From NCBI GenBank assembly GCA_014526335.1, contig JACTAT010000340.1, forward strand, positions 131,827-195,826: DNA of 64,000 bases. The letters run 5' to 3'. Source of the DNA: Chrysaora quinquecirrha (lineage: Eukaryota > Cnidaria > Scyphozoa > Semaeostomeae > Pelagiidae). Shown piece by piece: positions 41,501 to 56,500 of this stretch. Made by a program: the position numbers and the translations under genes. Every line of letters begins with the position of its first letter. Position 1 is the first letter of the stretch. The notes below the pieces were generated by a model that made no database searches, was not told the DNA's origin, and worked only from the letters and a program-made list of their open reading frames with translations.

Positions 41501-44500
41501 TGTTTAAAAGGAAGTTCAAAATATGGCATAATTTAATATAAATGTTGCCAAATTGGGGGCTCATAGACCAAATTGGAAATTAAGGGTTTGGTTCTTGTGG
41601 CGTTGGGCAATTAAATTTCTCTTTCCGAAGTGATGCTTGAGGACAAGTGGGGCCCATTTTGGAAGACTGGGCAGGGAAGGACGCTTTTGTTTGGTTGTCA
41701 AGGGAAAAAAGGGACAACTGCTGCAATGTGAAATCGGGGAAACCTTTTGGTCAAGTGGGGTTTTCGGGCAGAAATTTTCCAAGATTGGCTTTGTTGGTCC
41801 CAGGGGCCCCAATTTAGTATCCGGATTTATGCCATTGAGTTGCAATTTCTTTAATTTAAAAGGAATTGATCCAACGGGGTAAGTAATTTTGGGCAATTGA
41901 AGGGGTAAATTTGGGTTATGCGGTTGCTCAATTTTGGCTTTCAGGGCTTTTGGTTCGATGGGGTTGAGGTTCTAGGGCAAACTCCTAGTAAGCGGGACAT
42001 AACCGTTAAATGGTCGTGTCTTGGCCAATTTGTGGGACAGGGGCGGTGTTTCGTATGAAATTTGCAATTTGGTGGGTGTGGAAATGTGAAGGCTTATGGC
42101 AAATGGCTTTCCTTTCAAGGATCAATTTCACTGACAGGTTTAAGATCTGGAATTTTAAAGTCCACGTGTTAAACTTGCAAAGGGTTCGATACGCAAATTA
42201 ATTGATGTTCAGGAAAATTGGGACAAAAATTTGGAAGGCGATTTGGGCCCAGGGCTGTCCAAAATTTTCCATTTGAAACTGGGAACTTTTGGATTGGGCA
42301 TTTTTGTTTTCCCAAATACAAATTTGGGAGGGGTCTTGGAGTTTGTAACTATATTCTACAAAACTTTTTTAAATTTTGGGCCGAAGTGTCTGGTTTTGGA
42401 ACAGGTGCTTTCTTGCAAGAACGAGGGTTTCCAATTTCCCTTTTGGGGACTTTTTGGAGGTTGGTAAGAACTTGTTAGGGGTTGGGACTTTTTGACTTGG
42501 GATTAAATGGAAATTTTTATGGGGGGGAAATTGGTAGTCACAAATGGTTGGGGAAAATTGGAACAGTTTTGGGGGTTTTGGGGGAATTTAAAATGGTGGT
42601 TTGCGGTATGGGACTTTGGCAAATTCTTTCAAGGCTTAGGCGATTTGGGTTTAAAGCGTATTGGCCAAAGTTTGAGTGAAGGGGTGGGATTTGGCGTAGT
42701 TGGAACGGGCCGTGGATTTGTAAATGGGAAAAGCATCTTTGTTTTGGGTTAAGGTCTTTGGGTATTGGGTGGATTTCTTTAGTTTTTGGCCGGGATTAAC
42801 CACTTTATTGGCAATGGTCTTGGCTAATTTTGGAATCTGCCCTAACTTTAACAAAATTTGAAGGGAAAGGGGCTGATTGAGTGTTGGCAATTTGGCCATT
42901 TTTGGATAAATTGGATTTCACGGGCATTTGGATTCAAAGCTGATGTAAAATTCATTTTGTTGGCAAATTGGTTACCAAACCGAAAGGGGCCGGATTTGGG
43001 ATTGTGGGGGGTCGGCGGGGCGGCTTTTGAAAAAATTTATGTTAAAATGGGCTTTGGGAAATCGACGAAAAGGCAAGGTTTTGGGGGCTTTTCGGGGTTT
43101 TTCCCCAAATACAAAACCAAATTTGTTCCCATGGTTTGGAAACTTTATTTGTTAAAGGAAATGGCATTTTTTCACCGAAAATTTAAAATTGGGTTAGGCC
43201 TGGTGAAAAGGGCCCTTTGGTAATTGTTGGGGCTTTGCGAAGGGTTTAAACGAATTGGTTGGAAGGTGGCCAAAGGCGGAGGTTCGGATGGGCGATGGGA
43301 CCCGGAAGTTGGAACCGGGCCTTTTGAAACTTGGATTTTGAAAATGGCATTGGGTTTTTGGGAAATGGTGGTTCTGTTTATGACGAAACCAATGGGCAAT
43401 TGGCCAATGGCTTTGGTGGTTTAGGCTTCCCGTGTTGGGTTCAAATTTGGACTTTCCTGGGTAAAGGGCAAATTTCATTTGGAATTCTTTTCTAACGCTT
43501 TGGTACCCCTTTGTTGGTGGAACAATAGGGTGCCGGGGTAATTGGTGCGATTAGTCATTTTGTCCCAATTTCGGGGCTTTGAACGGGTATTTGGGTATCA
43601 ATTTGGTTTGGTTGGAAAGCTGAGCTTTTGCTCAAATTCAGGGGTAGGTTTGGAGGCTTGGGCCGTGGGGGTGGCAAAGGGTTGGGAGGTCCGTGGTGTA
43701 GGCCAATGGGCCCTTGGGCCCATGAAGTTGTTTTAGTTTTTTGGTGGAGGATTATAAGTTGTTTTTTTGAGACAATTTTCCGACCTGTTGGTCAAATTTT
43801 AAGTAGGTTCTGATTCATATGCAAGTCACAAAAGTGGAATCCAAATTTTGATGAAAAGTTGTAAATTTGGGGCGTTATTGGGACTGGTGGAATAAAGGGG
43901 TTTAATCTGTTCGAAAAGTTGGATTTGGTCCAAGCGCGGGCCTAGTTCGGGTACCAATTTAGTGGGGGGGCCACCAATTCCTGTTTTGACTCCAGGGTCC
44001 ACTTTTTAGGAAAAGGGCAATTTTTTAAATTTTGTGGGAACTGATATTGCTTTATGGAAATGGAACCGTTTGGAATTTACCTGGGTTTGCTGGCAATTAA
44101 GTTGAAAGTTAATAACTTAGGTATTGCCTGGAGTATTGGATGGCAAAGGGGAATTTGCCAAAATTTTGAATCTGAATTGGTGCTCCGCAATTTAAAGGGC
44201 CTTTAAATTATTTTTTGAATGGAAAAGCTTTGGGTCCAAGCGGAAGCGGCATTTAACAGTTGGGGATTCCGGAGATGGCGGGCTGGGTGGAAAGGAAGCG
44301 AAGACGTGCAAAAGGCAAAAGGCCATTTTCGGGTTTTTAAACAAATGTAAGGTTTTACAAGACCAATGGTGGCAATTTGGAAGGTTTTGTTTTGACCAAA
44401 TAAGCTTCCCCCATTTGGTGGAGAGGCTTTTGGGGTTCGTTATGCCTTCGAGTTGGGTTAAACGTCAATTTGTAAGGTTTTTGGGGGGAAAAAGGTTGCC

Positions 44501-47500
44501 ATGCTTTGGGAAATGCCGTTGTAAATTGCGCACTTTGTTCGGGACCAAAGGCCTGCGCGCTGTCGTTTCGGGTTCACGAAAGGGTTGGAAGTTGGGGCCT
44601 TTGGTTGGCAATTTGTTGGACGGTAGATTTAAGGAAATTTGGGAAAATTGGCCTGGTTTTCCTCACAGTTATTTGGTGGATTTTGGCCTTTTTGGGTGGA
44701 AATTTGGCAATTTAAATGGAGGCAAATTGGGTTTTCGTGCTAAAGGTTAAATTAATTCGGTTTCCAAGGCCGAGTTGGCAACCAAGGTAATCTGGGGACA
44801 GGGAGATCCCCGAAGGGTTTGGAAATGGAAAAGTAAGGAAGTTAATTTGGAATTCCAAGGGGCTTTTGAAAAGGGCGGTTTCGTTTCCAATAAGTTACAG
44901 GGGATGTACGGATGCCCCGGTGGCATGTTGGGGGTTTTCGGGGAAATGGTTCGGACTTTTATCCAAATTGTTGCCTTAAATTTTGACTCATTTTTGGAAA
45001 AGGTTTTTTTGTCGAATTAACAATTGCCTTTTTAAAGGACTCATTTGGAATTTAAAAGTGGGGCTTGGGCTTAGAAAGTTGTTTTGACGTATGGCCTGGT
45101 TTCCGGAAAATTTTGCCATTTGGATGGTGGATGGCTAAAATTGGTTAAATTTGGTGGGTTTTGTTGGGCGTGGATTAAATTCACTTCGGTTGGCAGTTTG
45201 CAAAATGTTTGCGCAATGCGTACCAATTAGGTAATGGCAAATTTCGGGGCAAAAAGCGGGGGGTTTTGCGGGAACAATGGGCCCCAAGGTTTGCTTTGAT
45301 AATGTGGCCAGGGGACGGGCAAGCTGGGTCATTTCCTGACAAAAACCCTTTTTAAATTGTGTGTTTTCAAGTGGGACAAGGGCTTGTTCGGAAATTCCTT
45401 TTAGGCTTTTAAGGGGCTTTCTTAAAAGTTTGCCGGAATTACCCGTGGTTTGGCTGTTTTAGGAGGGAATTTTAAAGGAAAATGGAATTTGCATATTGGC
45501 AAGTAGTCCTTTTGCCAAATTTGGTACCTTTATGTATAGGGTGAAAAGGGTGGAGGTGGGATTTGAAAAAGGGCTTAAAGGCGTTTTAGGAAATTGGGCC
45601 CGGGTTTGGGGGGGGAAGGCCGGGCGTGGGAAAGGAACGGGAAAGGGCTTTGGGTTTTGGGTGGTTTGGGCGAATTTTTAGGTGACCGGAAACCATGGGC
45701 CTCATTTGGTGGATTTTTTTTTTAAGTAAAACTTATTTAATTGGCCGGATCGTTTAGGGAAAATGGGGGCCTGTATGGGTGTTTGATTTATGGCCAAAAG
45801 GGTTTTCGGTTTAACGTTGGCAGGGGCTTTCGGACAGCAGTGGCCGATGAGATGGGTTTTGACGGATTGGCACGAACCAAGTTCATTTTTTTTTTGGGAC
45901 AAACCGGCCTTTGTAAATCGAAATTCAATTTCTGAAGGAAGGGGTAGTTTTTGAGTTTTTTGGCCTTTTTTGGCAAGGTTTGGCGGTGCTTTGGTCAGGA
46001 AAATTTACCCAATTGTTGTGGTGTTTGTTTAAGGTCATTTAAGAAATTCCGGTTTTGGATTGGGACCAAGGGTTGGAATTTCAATTGTTGCCAAAGAAAG
46101 GGTCAATTCAGTTCATTTTGAAAAGGGAAAAGGGTGAGGATAAGGTGGGTAAAATCGGAAAGGGTGGGGATTTGGGAGCGTTGTTTTAGGTTTTCAAGGG
46201 ATTGCGGTTTTGGGACCAGGAATTTCAGGGAGGAAGGGGTGGGCCAAATTCCTTTCCTTTTGGGCTGTCTCCCGGCCACCAAATTTAATGTTTGATTTTG
46301 GGAAGGCTTATGGGGAATTTTTTTTGAGCAAATTAAACCATTTGGTTTGGACTTGTACCTTGGACAAATTTTGGGGCGGGAAGGGTGGGCGAATTGAACC
46401 TTTTGCAAAATTGGAATTTTATGGTATATGAAATGGGTTGGGAATTTGGGCATATGGGGCCGGACCATTTGTTGGAAATATTAGGTTTTGGGATTAGGCG
46501 GAAAATGGTTGGGTTGGCAAATGGACTCGACGGGAAATGGGAAACGAGTTAGCAAGGTTTTTGCTTTTTTGCCCGGTTTGGATAAGGTTTTGAGGTATTG
46601 GCGCAAAGGGTTTGCAATTTTTTTTGTTTTAGGCCAAATCCAAATTGCCAATTGGTTTGAAGCTTTTGGGGAAAATAGTCCCTTTTAAGGGTTTTGGGGC
46701 TATTTAGGAAAATGGAATTGGGTTTGGGCAATTTGGTTGACGCAAGACGTTAATTGGGCCTCCAGGGTTTTGCCCGAAGTGCTGGAGTGGACAAATGAAG
46801 AGGGCAATGGGGATTTCGGAATCGGAAAGGCCGGGGCCTTGGGGGTTTTGCGAATGGCCTGCCTTTGCGTTTGGATTATCTATGAAGGTTAAGGCAAATT
46901 GGGCAGGTTTTTGGCTGTTCGGACTCACTTATGATTGGCTTTGTACCTTTGGGGCAATGCTCCCGTTTATAAAGTCAAATTAGTAATAATTTGAACGGGA
47001 AAATTAAAATTGGAAAATGGTTTACGGGAATCCCGAATTGGAATTTTGTAATTTGGTTTGCGTAAGCCGGGTTTTTAATTCATTTTCAAAAATTTGGATT
47101 CCGGCAGGGCCCAATTTGGATGGGCATGGAGCGAAAAGGGGTATTTGGGGCAATTGGGGCGTGGTTTCCGAACAAGGTGCAAAAAGGTTTAGCGGATTGC
47201 GGGAAATGCTTTGACGGAGACGTTTTCAAGCAGGGGAGCACTTTCAAACAGGGCCAAATTAGCATTACGGTTTTGCCTGAATGGTTAACCGGGGATTTGC
47301 AAATCTTTGAATGCTTCTAACTTTGCAACAAATGGTCTGATTTTGACCACACTTGGGGAATGGCATGTATATGAGACGAGAAAGATGTGTGGGAAATTTG
47401 AGCAATATGGGCGTGGTCGTGACGTCACAAGGGCGTGGTCAAAATTCAATTCCACTGTTTGCCGAAGGCAAAATTTTGCGAGGTTGACGCGAGCGCAGCG

Positions 47501-50500
47501 AGCGGCAACCCAGCGTAGTGGAGCGGAGCATTGCGGAGCGGAGCAGCGCGGAGCGAAGCACCGCGGAGCGTGTTTTCCGGTAACCATGGCAACAACAACA
47601 ACAACAATATTCTCCTTAAAATTTTGCAAAAACTCATGAACGACTACTTTTCAGAGGCTAATTGGGGTGGATTTTCTTTGTTTTTTTTCGAGCCAAATTA
47701 ACTCAAACCAATAGTGTGGGGTCGGGAGGGGGTACCCCATGGGTTTCGGGGTATAAGAGCCTCTCCCCCCTGTGCTTAGGGGAGAGACAGGACATCTTTT
47801 CGAAGGAAAAATTCAAACAGATTGACTTTGAAATGTTCACCAATAAAAACGTCTCACTATCTGGGGGGTCAGTAGCGACAATCCCCATGGTTACTGATAG
47901 GGTAAAGACGTCTCCCCCATAGCGCAAATATAATAACCGCCCCCCCCCCCCGGCTTGGCCATATGTCTTGTTAGGGAGAGGTTCTTATACTTTACCGACA
48001 AAAATAAGGAAATTGCGATCGCTTCTGGTGCCGAGGTCGTGCGTCGGATCGGCACCAGATTTGAGGTACCCCACCATTTGTTGGGGGGCCCCGTCCTGTC
48101 CAAGCATTTTTTGGCACCTGCGACTTGGCACTTTTGAAAATTGGCACTTTTTTCTTTTTTCCCATTGTATTCAATAGGGGAAACTTTCGTGACGATTTGC
48201 GGGACAACCGCTTGGGTGATTTTCGTGGAACAAACGTTGCTCGGTAGGGTTCCGGAACGGCAATTGGGTGAGGGGAGTTTTGCACGTGCCGTAGGTGTTG
48301 TGACGTCACGATGACGTCAAGAAGGCGAAAAAATGGGCCAAAATTTAGGCCCATTTTTTCGTTCGTGGTGCTTTTTGTCCTCGAGGCTGGTACCCGAGAT
48401 TTTCAGTTGGATTCCGGTACTTTCGCACACGGCGCATCCGACCGTGGGTGTGCAAACTTTCTATATATGGGTTTATGACGTCATAATGACGTCACAAGTT
48501 TGAAAATTAGGTCCAAGATAAATTTATTTTAGGGGAACAAAAAGTGATGGATCGGGGGTAATTCGGGGCGTAGATGTCGAATATGATGGTGCCGTTTGCG
48601 AAATTTTGGATTATGACGTCATTATGACGTCATCAATTTTTGCGATTTTCACGCAGGGTTTTGGAGGGGTTCTTGATGCGTGATTTGGTTCAAACTCACA
48701 TATGTTAGTGACTGGGGCATGGGTAATGCGACTGAACCGTTGAAATTGGTCCAGTGTCATATGTGCCAATTTTGTGGGACATGTGGCTGCGTCCGCTGTC
48801 GTTTTCATCGAAGAGTTGCCAATTTCTATGCAATTGGTTGGAAGTGGGCTTGGATCGCCTAGATAAGTAGCTTTTGACTGTATGAGACTTGCAACACCAA
48901 TTTTTGGCACTTCTGACATTTTGTGACGTCATTGGCACATTTTCAAAACTGACAAAAGTTCCAAAACTTTGAATGCTAATAACTTTGCAACGAATAGTCC
49001 AATTTTGACCAAACTTGGGGTATGCCATGTTTCTTAAACCAAAAAGGTGTGTGGGAAATTTGAGCTATATGGGCGTGGTCGTGACGTCACAAGGGCGTGG
49101 TCAATGAAAACCATCAAGTGTTGTTTTTTCCTTTACTGAGCAAGTGGTATCACTCTGACTTGCAGGGAGGAATAATTAGACAAAGGTCAGTTTTCACAGC
49201 AAGTGTGGTTGACTAAGGTGACGTCATGATGACGTCATTGGTTTTCAAATTATTCAACACTTTTGTGGCAATAAAATTTGCTCCACACTAGATACCTCAA
49301 CCAAATTTGCTACAGAGTTTATAATTGGTTGCCTAAAGACGGCTGCTAAATTTTATAACGAAATCTGTTATGGTTTAGGAGATATATGGCTCGGAACTTA
49401 TGTCCTATTACTCAAAATAACATTTGTGAAAAATCAATATTTGTTCCCTTGAAATATATTTCTCATAGTATTGCAATGAATAAAGTTGATAAGCGACCAT
49501 TTTCGAATGAGTCTAACAACATTCTTCTGGGCAAGAGTTTATAATTGCCATGTCCAATTCTAGTGTTGTAAGAGCCCACATCTTAATTGGGCACTTGATA
49601 TTTCAGTTCAACGCCTCAATGGTGCTCAATGGTCAGCGGTATAATTGCCAGAAACCTTATGCCACAGGGCGCCAGAGGGGCCAGTGCCAGAATCCCTTTG
49701 CCACAACAGCGAGTAAATATTTCGGAAGGGGCTTTGCAGATTCGGGGTAAACTTATCAAGGGGAATCGAATGATACCACTCTCGAAGCTGTAGCACCAAT
49801 ATTAGCAATGGGAGGGAAAATTGGAGGCCAGTCCGGGAATCGGGATATTCCACATTCCAACCGGAGATTCAAATATTGCACCACAGGTTGTCCTTGTCAG
49901 TTCACAGATGGAAGCAGAAATTGTTTTTCTGCAAAGGTTTTTCTCAATCTGGGATGGAGGTATACAATGCAATTATTTGGCTTTGACTTTGGTAAGAGAA
50001 ACTTGGTTAGATCAATCCATTTTTTTGTTTATTTCTGCTTTTTTCGCATCTAACCTATGCTTGGCTTTCAGCTTAGGCCTAGTCTATGTTGTTCAAAAGC
50101 GAGTTGGTCAGGTCGAAAGCCCTGATAAAGACAGTTCTTCCCACTGTTTGAGGGTTGAAAGTGTAGGGCCTCAGTGTTCTTCAATTTCAGATGTGGGGGT
50201 ATAATAGTTTTAGGTATTTGTGTTGTTGTTTTATCAAGCTTGGAGGGTTCAAAGTGTAGGGCATCAGTGTTTTTCAATTTCAGATGTGGGGGTATAATAG
50301 TTTTAGGTATTTGTGTTGTTGTTTTATCAAGCTTGGAGGGTTCAAAGTGTAGGGTATCAGTGTTATTAAATTTCAGATGTGGGGGTAAAATAGTTTTAGG
50401 TATTTGTGTTGTTGTTTTATCATGCTTGGAGGGTTCAAAGTGTAGGGCATCAGTGTTTTTCAGTTTCAGATTTGGGGGTATAATAGTTTTAGGTATTTGT

Positions 50501-53500
50501 GTTGTTGTTTTATCAAGTTCGAGGCTTGAAAGTGTAGGGCGTCAGTGTGTTTCAGTTTCAGATGTGGGGGTATAATAGTTTTAGGTATTTGTGTTGTTGT
50601 TTTATCAAGCTTGGAGGGTTCAAAGTGTAGGGTATCAGTGTTATTAAATTTCAGATGTGGGGGTAAAATAGTTTTAGGTATTTGTGTTGTTGTTTTATCA
50701 TGCTTGGAGGGTTCAAAGTGTAGGGCATCAGTGTTTTTCAGTTTCAGATTTGGGGGTATAATAGTTTTAGGTATTTGTGTTGTTGTTTTATCATGCTTGG
50801 AGGGTCCAAAGTGTAGGGCATCAGTGTTTTTCAATTTCAGATGTGGGGGTATAATAGTTTTAGGTATTTGTGTTGTTGTTTTATCAAGTTCGAGGCTTGA
50901 AAGTGTAGGGCGTCAGTGTGTTTCAGTTTCAGATGTGGGGGTATAATAGTTTTAGGTATTTGTGTTGTTGTTTTATCAGGCTTTGAGGGTTGAAAGTGTA
51001 AGGGCATCAGTGTTTTTCAATTTCAGATTATTATCATTGTTATCATGGATAGTGACAAATATATTATATTATAAATGAAGGGTGATCTGTGTACATGATG
51101 TCAGTTATATATTATCTGTGTCAAGGTCACTCAATTTGTTTCTTTTGTTATTGTGTTGTGTTGTTGCATGTTCTGTATTGCTATGTTCTGCAATGTGTCA
51201 ATTTAGAAAATCTGAGTTTCAGCAATTAATATATTCGTTTTCTATTTCAGGCTACAGCTCTTTACATCAGAATCATGCTTCATTTTCATTGCATCCTGTT
51301 CCAGCAAAGCAGAAATGCATATATCAGCAATTTCTATTTCAGTAGAACATTGATATAAATTTAAAAACTGTTTTCAAAATTTTATTTCCTTAGGCTATTT
51401 TAATTTGTTTATAAATGATAAGTTGATAAAATGATAAAATATGGCTGCAAATTTGATATAATGGCTTTTCTATAGGTGAATTATTATTGTTTGTCAATAT
51501 CGAGGCATTTTCTGTTTGAATTTAAGGAAATCTTGAAATTGCCTCGTTTTCATTTGAAATCGAGGCTAAAACCGTTACAAATTCGGGCTGACAGCACACA
51601 CACTCAAGATCCTTCGATCACGTTCTTTCTTTTTTGACTTGGCAGAGGTGAAGGCGAAAAATTGTTCATGAACAACGCAATCGACTTTGTTGGTGGTTTA
51701 TTAGATTAGATTTTCTCAATAAAGAATTGGCGGATGTCATCTCGGTAAGACTTATTGTGATCAGATATTTCAACACATTCAAAAACAAGGACGATCTTCC
51801 TTCTTGCCTTGCTTGCACAGGTAAAACAGTGGTAGAATAACGTAGTATTATATAGTGAAATCCCTTTCGAAATACAATACATCTCTTCAACACCAGTGGA
51901 ATACAAAGGCAATTACTATAGTATGTCACCATATAAGGGTTAACTCGGGATTTGTCGGAGCGCGTGATTCTGTGGTATTAACATGTGGTGAAATACAACG
52001 CTGCATTGAAATGGCTTTGAAATTACTGAGGAATGTTATTAGATGTGGAAAACAATGAGGCATTTCAAATGCAATGAATTACATAAGTGCTATTGATGTA
52101 GTGGAATACAACTCTGTATTGCACCAGTCCTTTTCACTGCACATCATTTTGAATGGGCTTCAAAACACTCTGTGAAATACAACACTGTGTTTCAAAAATA
52201 TCGGAACCCCAAGTTATTTTTTATAGGTAATAAATCTTGTGTAATACGATGCTATATTTCACTGGTAGTCAAATTCTATATTATTTTATACCATTTTAAA
52301 ACCGCGTTGAGAAATACTACAGTATTGCGCGAATGGAGAAATTTCGTAGTTTTTTTGTTGTGTTGGAATTTGAATTTGCTCACAAATACAACGCCGTATT
52401 TTCTTATTTTATGTAGCTAGTTTTACTTCACCATGCAATTACGGCATTGTCATTAAAAATACATTTTAGCTAATGAAAGGTTTCAAATTTTGTTTATCAA
52501 GTAGAAAAGTAGTGTGAAAATAAACCGTATCCATACAACTACAACAATAATAAAGATTCATCAATGGTGGGTACCTTATTGACAGTTCCTACATTTGGTA
52601 CTGTGCATTGCCAGTCGCAAAAAGCGGTAGTCTTAGCAAAATGTGTAGAGGAATAAAAGAAGAAATTCAATATACTGTTTAAACGTGAATGGTTTCCAAT
52701 CATGAAAAAATCAAGAAAATTTAAAAAGAAAAAATACTATAGCAGCTAACAACTTAAATGGTTTCAAATACAAGGTCCCTTAAATGTCCAGGTGAGTTTC
52801 ATCATTGTCATCATTCTGGGTAATTGTTGAGGCAATCCACATGCGTATTGCTGGAATGTTGACCTACAAAAATACAAGACAAGTTTAAACTTTATCACCT
52901 GCACTTAAACGTTCAAATTTAGAACTATTGGCAAAGGGGCGTGGGGGCATCCGTAGACGACAAAATCAATGATGCTTTTTTCTGAAATAATGATCCATTT
53001 CGAGAACTCTTCATATACGCACCTCAGAAGGGTAAATCTGCTTATTCAGCAATGACATCGCATACTGTTGGAAGAGAAGTGAATATATCAAAACTACATA
53101 CCTGACACACGATATATTATAGCATGCTTACTTAAATATCAAAATTGAATTTTGAAAAATGTCAGAAGAACTTGTATCGAAAATTTTACCTCAGCGTAAC
53201 TTCTAAAAACGTCCTAGAAATAATAAAATCACAAAATGTTACAACTTGCCATGAAAACTAATGGGCCGCTGTCATTTTCTGTATGGCCAACTGGTAACTT
53301 GTCCTGAAAAGCGTAAAATTTTATGTTATTTGTGTAGCTCGTTTCTCTCGGTTGTGTCGAAAGTATTTAAGATATAGAAAGTTAGTTACTGCACCGTCTT
53401 CACCTTATGCAGCAAGCAGAAGGAAAGAATATTCGAATATTTTAACTGACTTTTATGTCCAGCTCGAACTCTTTATTAGAATGCGTAATCCAGGTACATG

Positions 53501-56500
53501 ACTTTGCAAATGTACGATCGTAATAGTTCCTGTGAAAAAAAATTAGCAACATTAATTTGAAGCTTTGTAGTAATAAATAGTTTGCACAGATACCCTAACG
53601 ACCTCAACAAAACATTTCTTCCGGCATTTTATATGAGGAAATAGATTAACTTCTAAAAAACCGATAAAGAAATAGCAAATATCAATATGTTCAAGCAAAT
53701 AAAGCCTTAGAACGAACTTATAGCTACCAAGCCAAAGCAAAGGCACAGCACATGCAGAAAAACAAAGAAGCATGGAAGTGAAAACGAACCAGCCTTCACC
53801 CAGACTGCCAGCGTGCAGTTTAACTTTATTGGCTGAGATAAGGATGGGGGAAATCTGATATATTTTGTGTGCTGACAAATTTTAGGGATATATAAAGCAT
53901 GCTTAACCGATTCTTGTCAAATCCTCGTTGAGAATCTTAGATTTTGGAGATATACTATGAAGGTATTCACGAAGGCTAGTTGCAATCTTCGTGTATCTGA
54001 CTTACCGCATCTTCATCCCAATTTCATCATCTGAATTTTGAAGAGGGTCTAGTATTAGAAGCTTCATGCGTTTATGTGATGCAGTAGCTGCCTGAAAAAG
54101 AGTGTTGCCGTAAATAACCATTTAAATTATAATAACAACACAAACAATATTAATTATGATAATATCACCAATGACATCATCCACAATAGTAGTACTGTAA
54201 GAATAACAAAAATGGTGATAATAATAATGATAATAATAACAAAAATAATAATGTTAAATACAATGGTGAAATACTTACTGTCAAACACCAGTAACTTTGG
54301 CCTGAGTTCCCTCTTGTTGCTACTGGGCAAAGCACCATCTTTTTTTCCAGTGTTTCCTATTGAAAAGGGACATTTATCAACAATACTTAACTATGTATCA
54401 GACATTAGAAAAATAACTCTAATTGTGCAGAGGAGAAAAAAAACAACAATGTAGCAATACCAAATCTATGATGCTTCTGTCAATTTGCATAAGCAAATCC
54501 AAATCCTCTATTTCGATACCATCGTCCTCCGAAAGAATAAGCTTCCAGAGCATGACTGGCTTCAAGATGGTTGCTCTGTCCTTGTTCTGTTAAAATTAAC
54601 AATGCAAGAAATGTTTTTGCCATCATGGAATGCAGAACGTCGTTCAGAGAACAGGGGCAGAAAAAAATAACACGATAAGGGGATAAAACTGAACGATACG
54701 GTGTTCATCATAGGCGTCGTTAACGGTTTATTGACGATTTTGCTGAGAATGGGGAGGCGTTCGTCACATAATGAGTCAGTAAGAGGCAAGAGGCGTTGAT
54801 ATTTTTATATCAGCTACCGAACCGGATCAAAATGAAACAATTCTGAGAATGAAATATCAAGTATACCATTTTTGCTGTTGCGAACAAATTCGCTGATCTA
54901 AGCAGCTCGAAGATAATTTTTCCATTCAGCATTTTGCCATTCATAATCAAATTTATATCTGCGGTGCCAAGATTTCCAAAGTGGACCTCTTGATCAGCAA
55001 TCTGCAAAAAAAAGTTGGCATGAACATATGAAAAAGAAGAACTCTGAATAGCGCAAAACAAATAGAGACATGCTGAAAAATCAAAATAGATTTCCCTTTG
55101 ACATCCAAATTACCATAATGATCCAACTTACTCGGAGTGACTCTAGTGTTACGTTTTCGAAAATGCAAAACGTGCAACTTGCCGAAAAACTTTTCTTAAT
55201 ACACCTAAAAAGAGATACATTTCTTGTTTCGCATTTGAATATAACTCTAGAATATCTCAACTTACCTGTGAACAAGTCAGCACTTGTTTGGCATCCCATG
55301 GCCATTGCTGCTCGGTATCCCACCTGTACCAGTCGCGGTACAGGTTGTCATCTATAGGAGAGGCACTGGTTTTCTTGGAGGCTGCTTTAGATGTCCCTGC
55401 AACGGTCGGAGCTTTTTTTGGAGTGCTACTTGCCACTGGGGCAACATTTGAGGCATCGTCGTCTTCGAAGGAGCTCCCCTCAATCCCACTGAGTTGCTGT
55501 TCCGGGTGCCATCGCATGTCTTCTTTCTGCCGTTTCCAGGCTCTGAACTCCCGGTATTCAGACATAAACCTCTCTCTGCCTTTCTCTAGGCCTTCTCGTC
55601 GCTTTTCGCCATTTGTTCCTGACCATCCTCGTCATCAGAGTCCGTGGAGTACTGATTTCCAAAATGGTCTTCACTGACACCCTTTTTTGAATTCTTTTAC
55701 GGCCTCGTCGTCATTACCATCCAGTATCCGATCAGATATGGCCTCTTTTACTTTCTGCATTCGAATTTTCTAAAAATAGAAATAAACTTTTTAGAGTAAA
55801 AAATACATAGCATGTCTAGAGTTGGCGGACATGCAAATTGTTATCAGAAATATAAAGATATTGTGTAAATGCAATAGTAGGCAAGACGTACCCAGTTCTC
55901 CGCGTGCAACTTTCTTAATTTTCTCATACCACGCCTCTTGGCAGCATCCGATTTCAACACCTCGTTTCTTCTCATGTTATTGTAGTAGTCTCGTAGCCTT
56001 AAATTACAAGACCAGGAGTCCGCATCAACGGACCAGGCAGCTTGCATCTCTTTTTTCAATGTTTGGATCAGCTTTTGTTTCGTTTTTCGCTCATTTCGCA
56101 CCATTGAACAGTACTCACTGACCCTTTCACGTCCGAGTGTATGTTGAACACTCTCTTCATGGCTTTCTACAAAATAAATTGCAACTGGAAAATAAACGAT
56201 AGAATATATTCTGCACTTACGCTATCGAGTTGGTTTATGAAAACAATTCAGATTCCATTCTAGGAAATCCTGAAGATAAGGTACACCCTTGCTTGAAACC
56301 TATTGTTTAGGTGGAAATCCCGTCGAAATCCATTTGTTTAAGGAGAATTTTCCTCTTACTGGGTCCTAAAATGCATACTTTTTTTTATAAGAATACAGTC
56401 TATAAGAATATTGAGGCTCTAAATCACTGAAATTTAAGAATTATTTAAGAATAATGCCAGACTCAAGCTTCACCAAGACAATTTTTTTATTTTTCTGCGT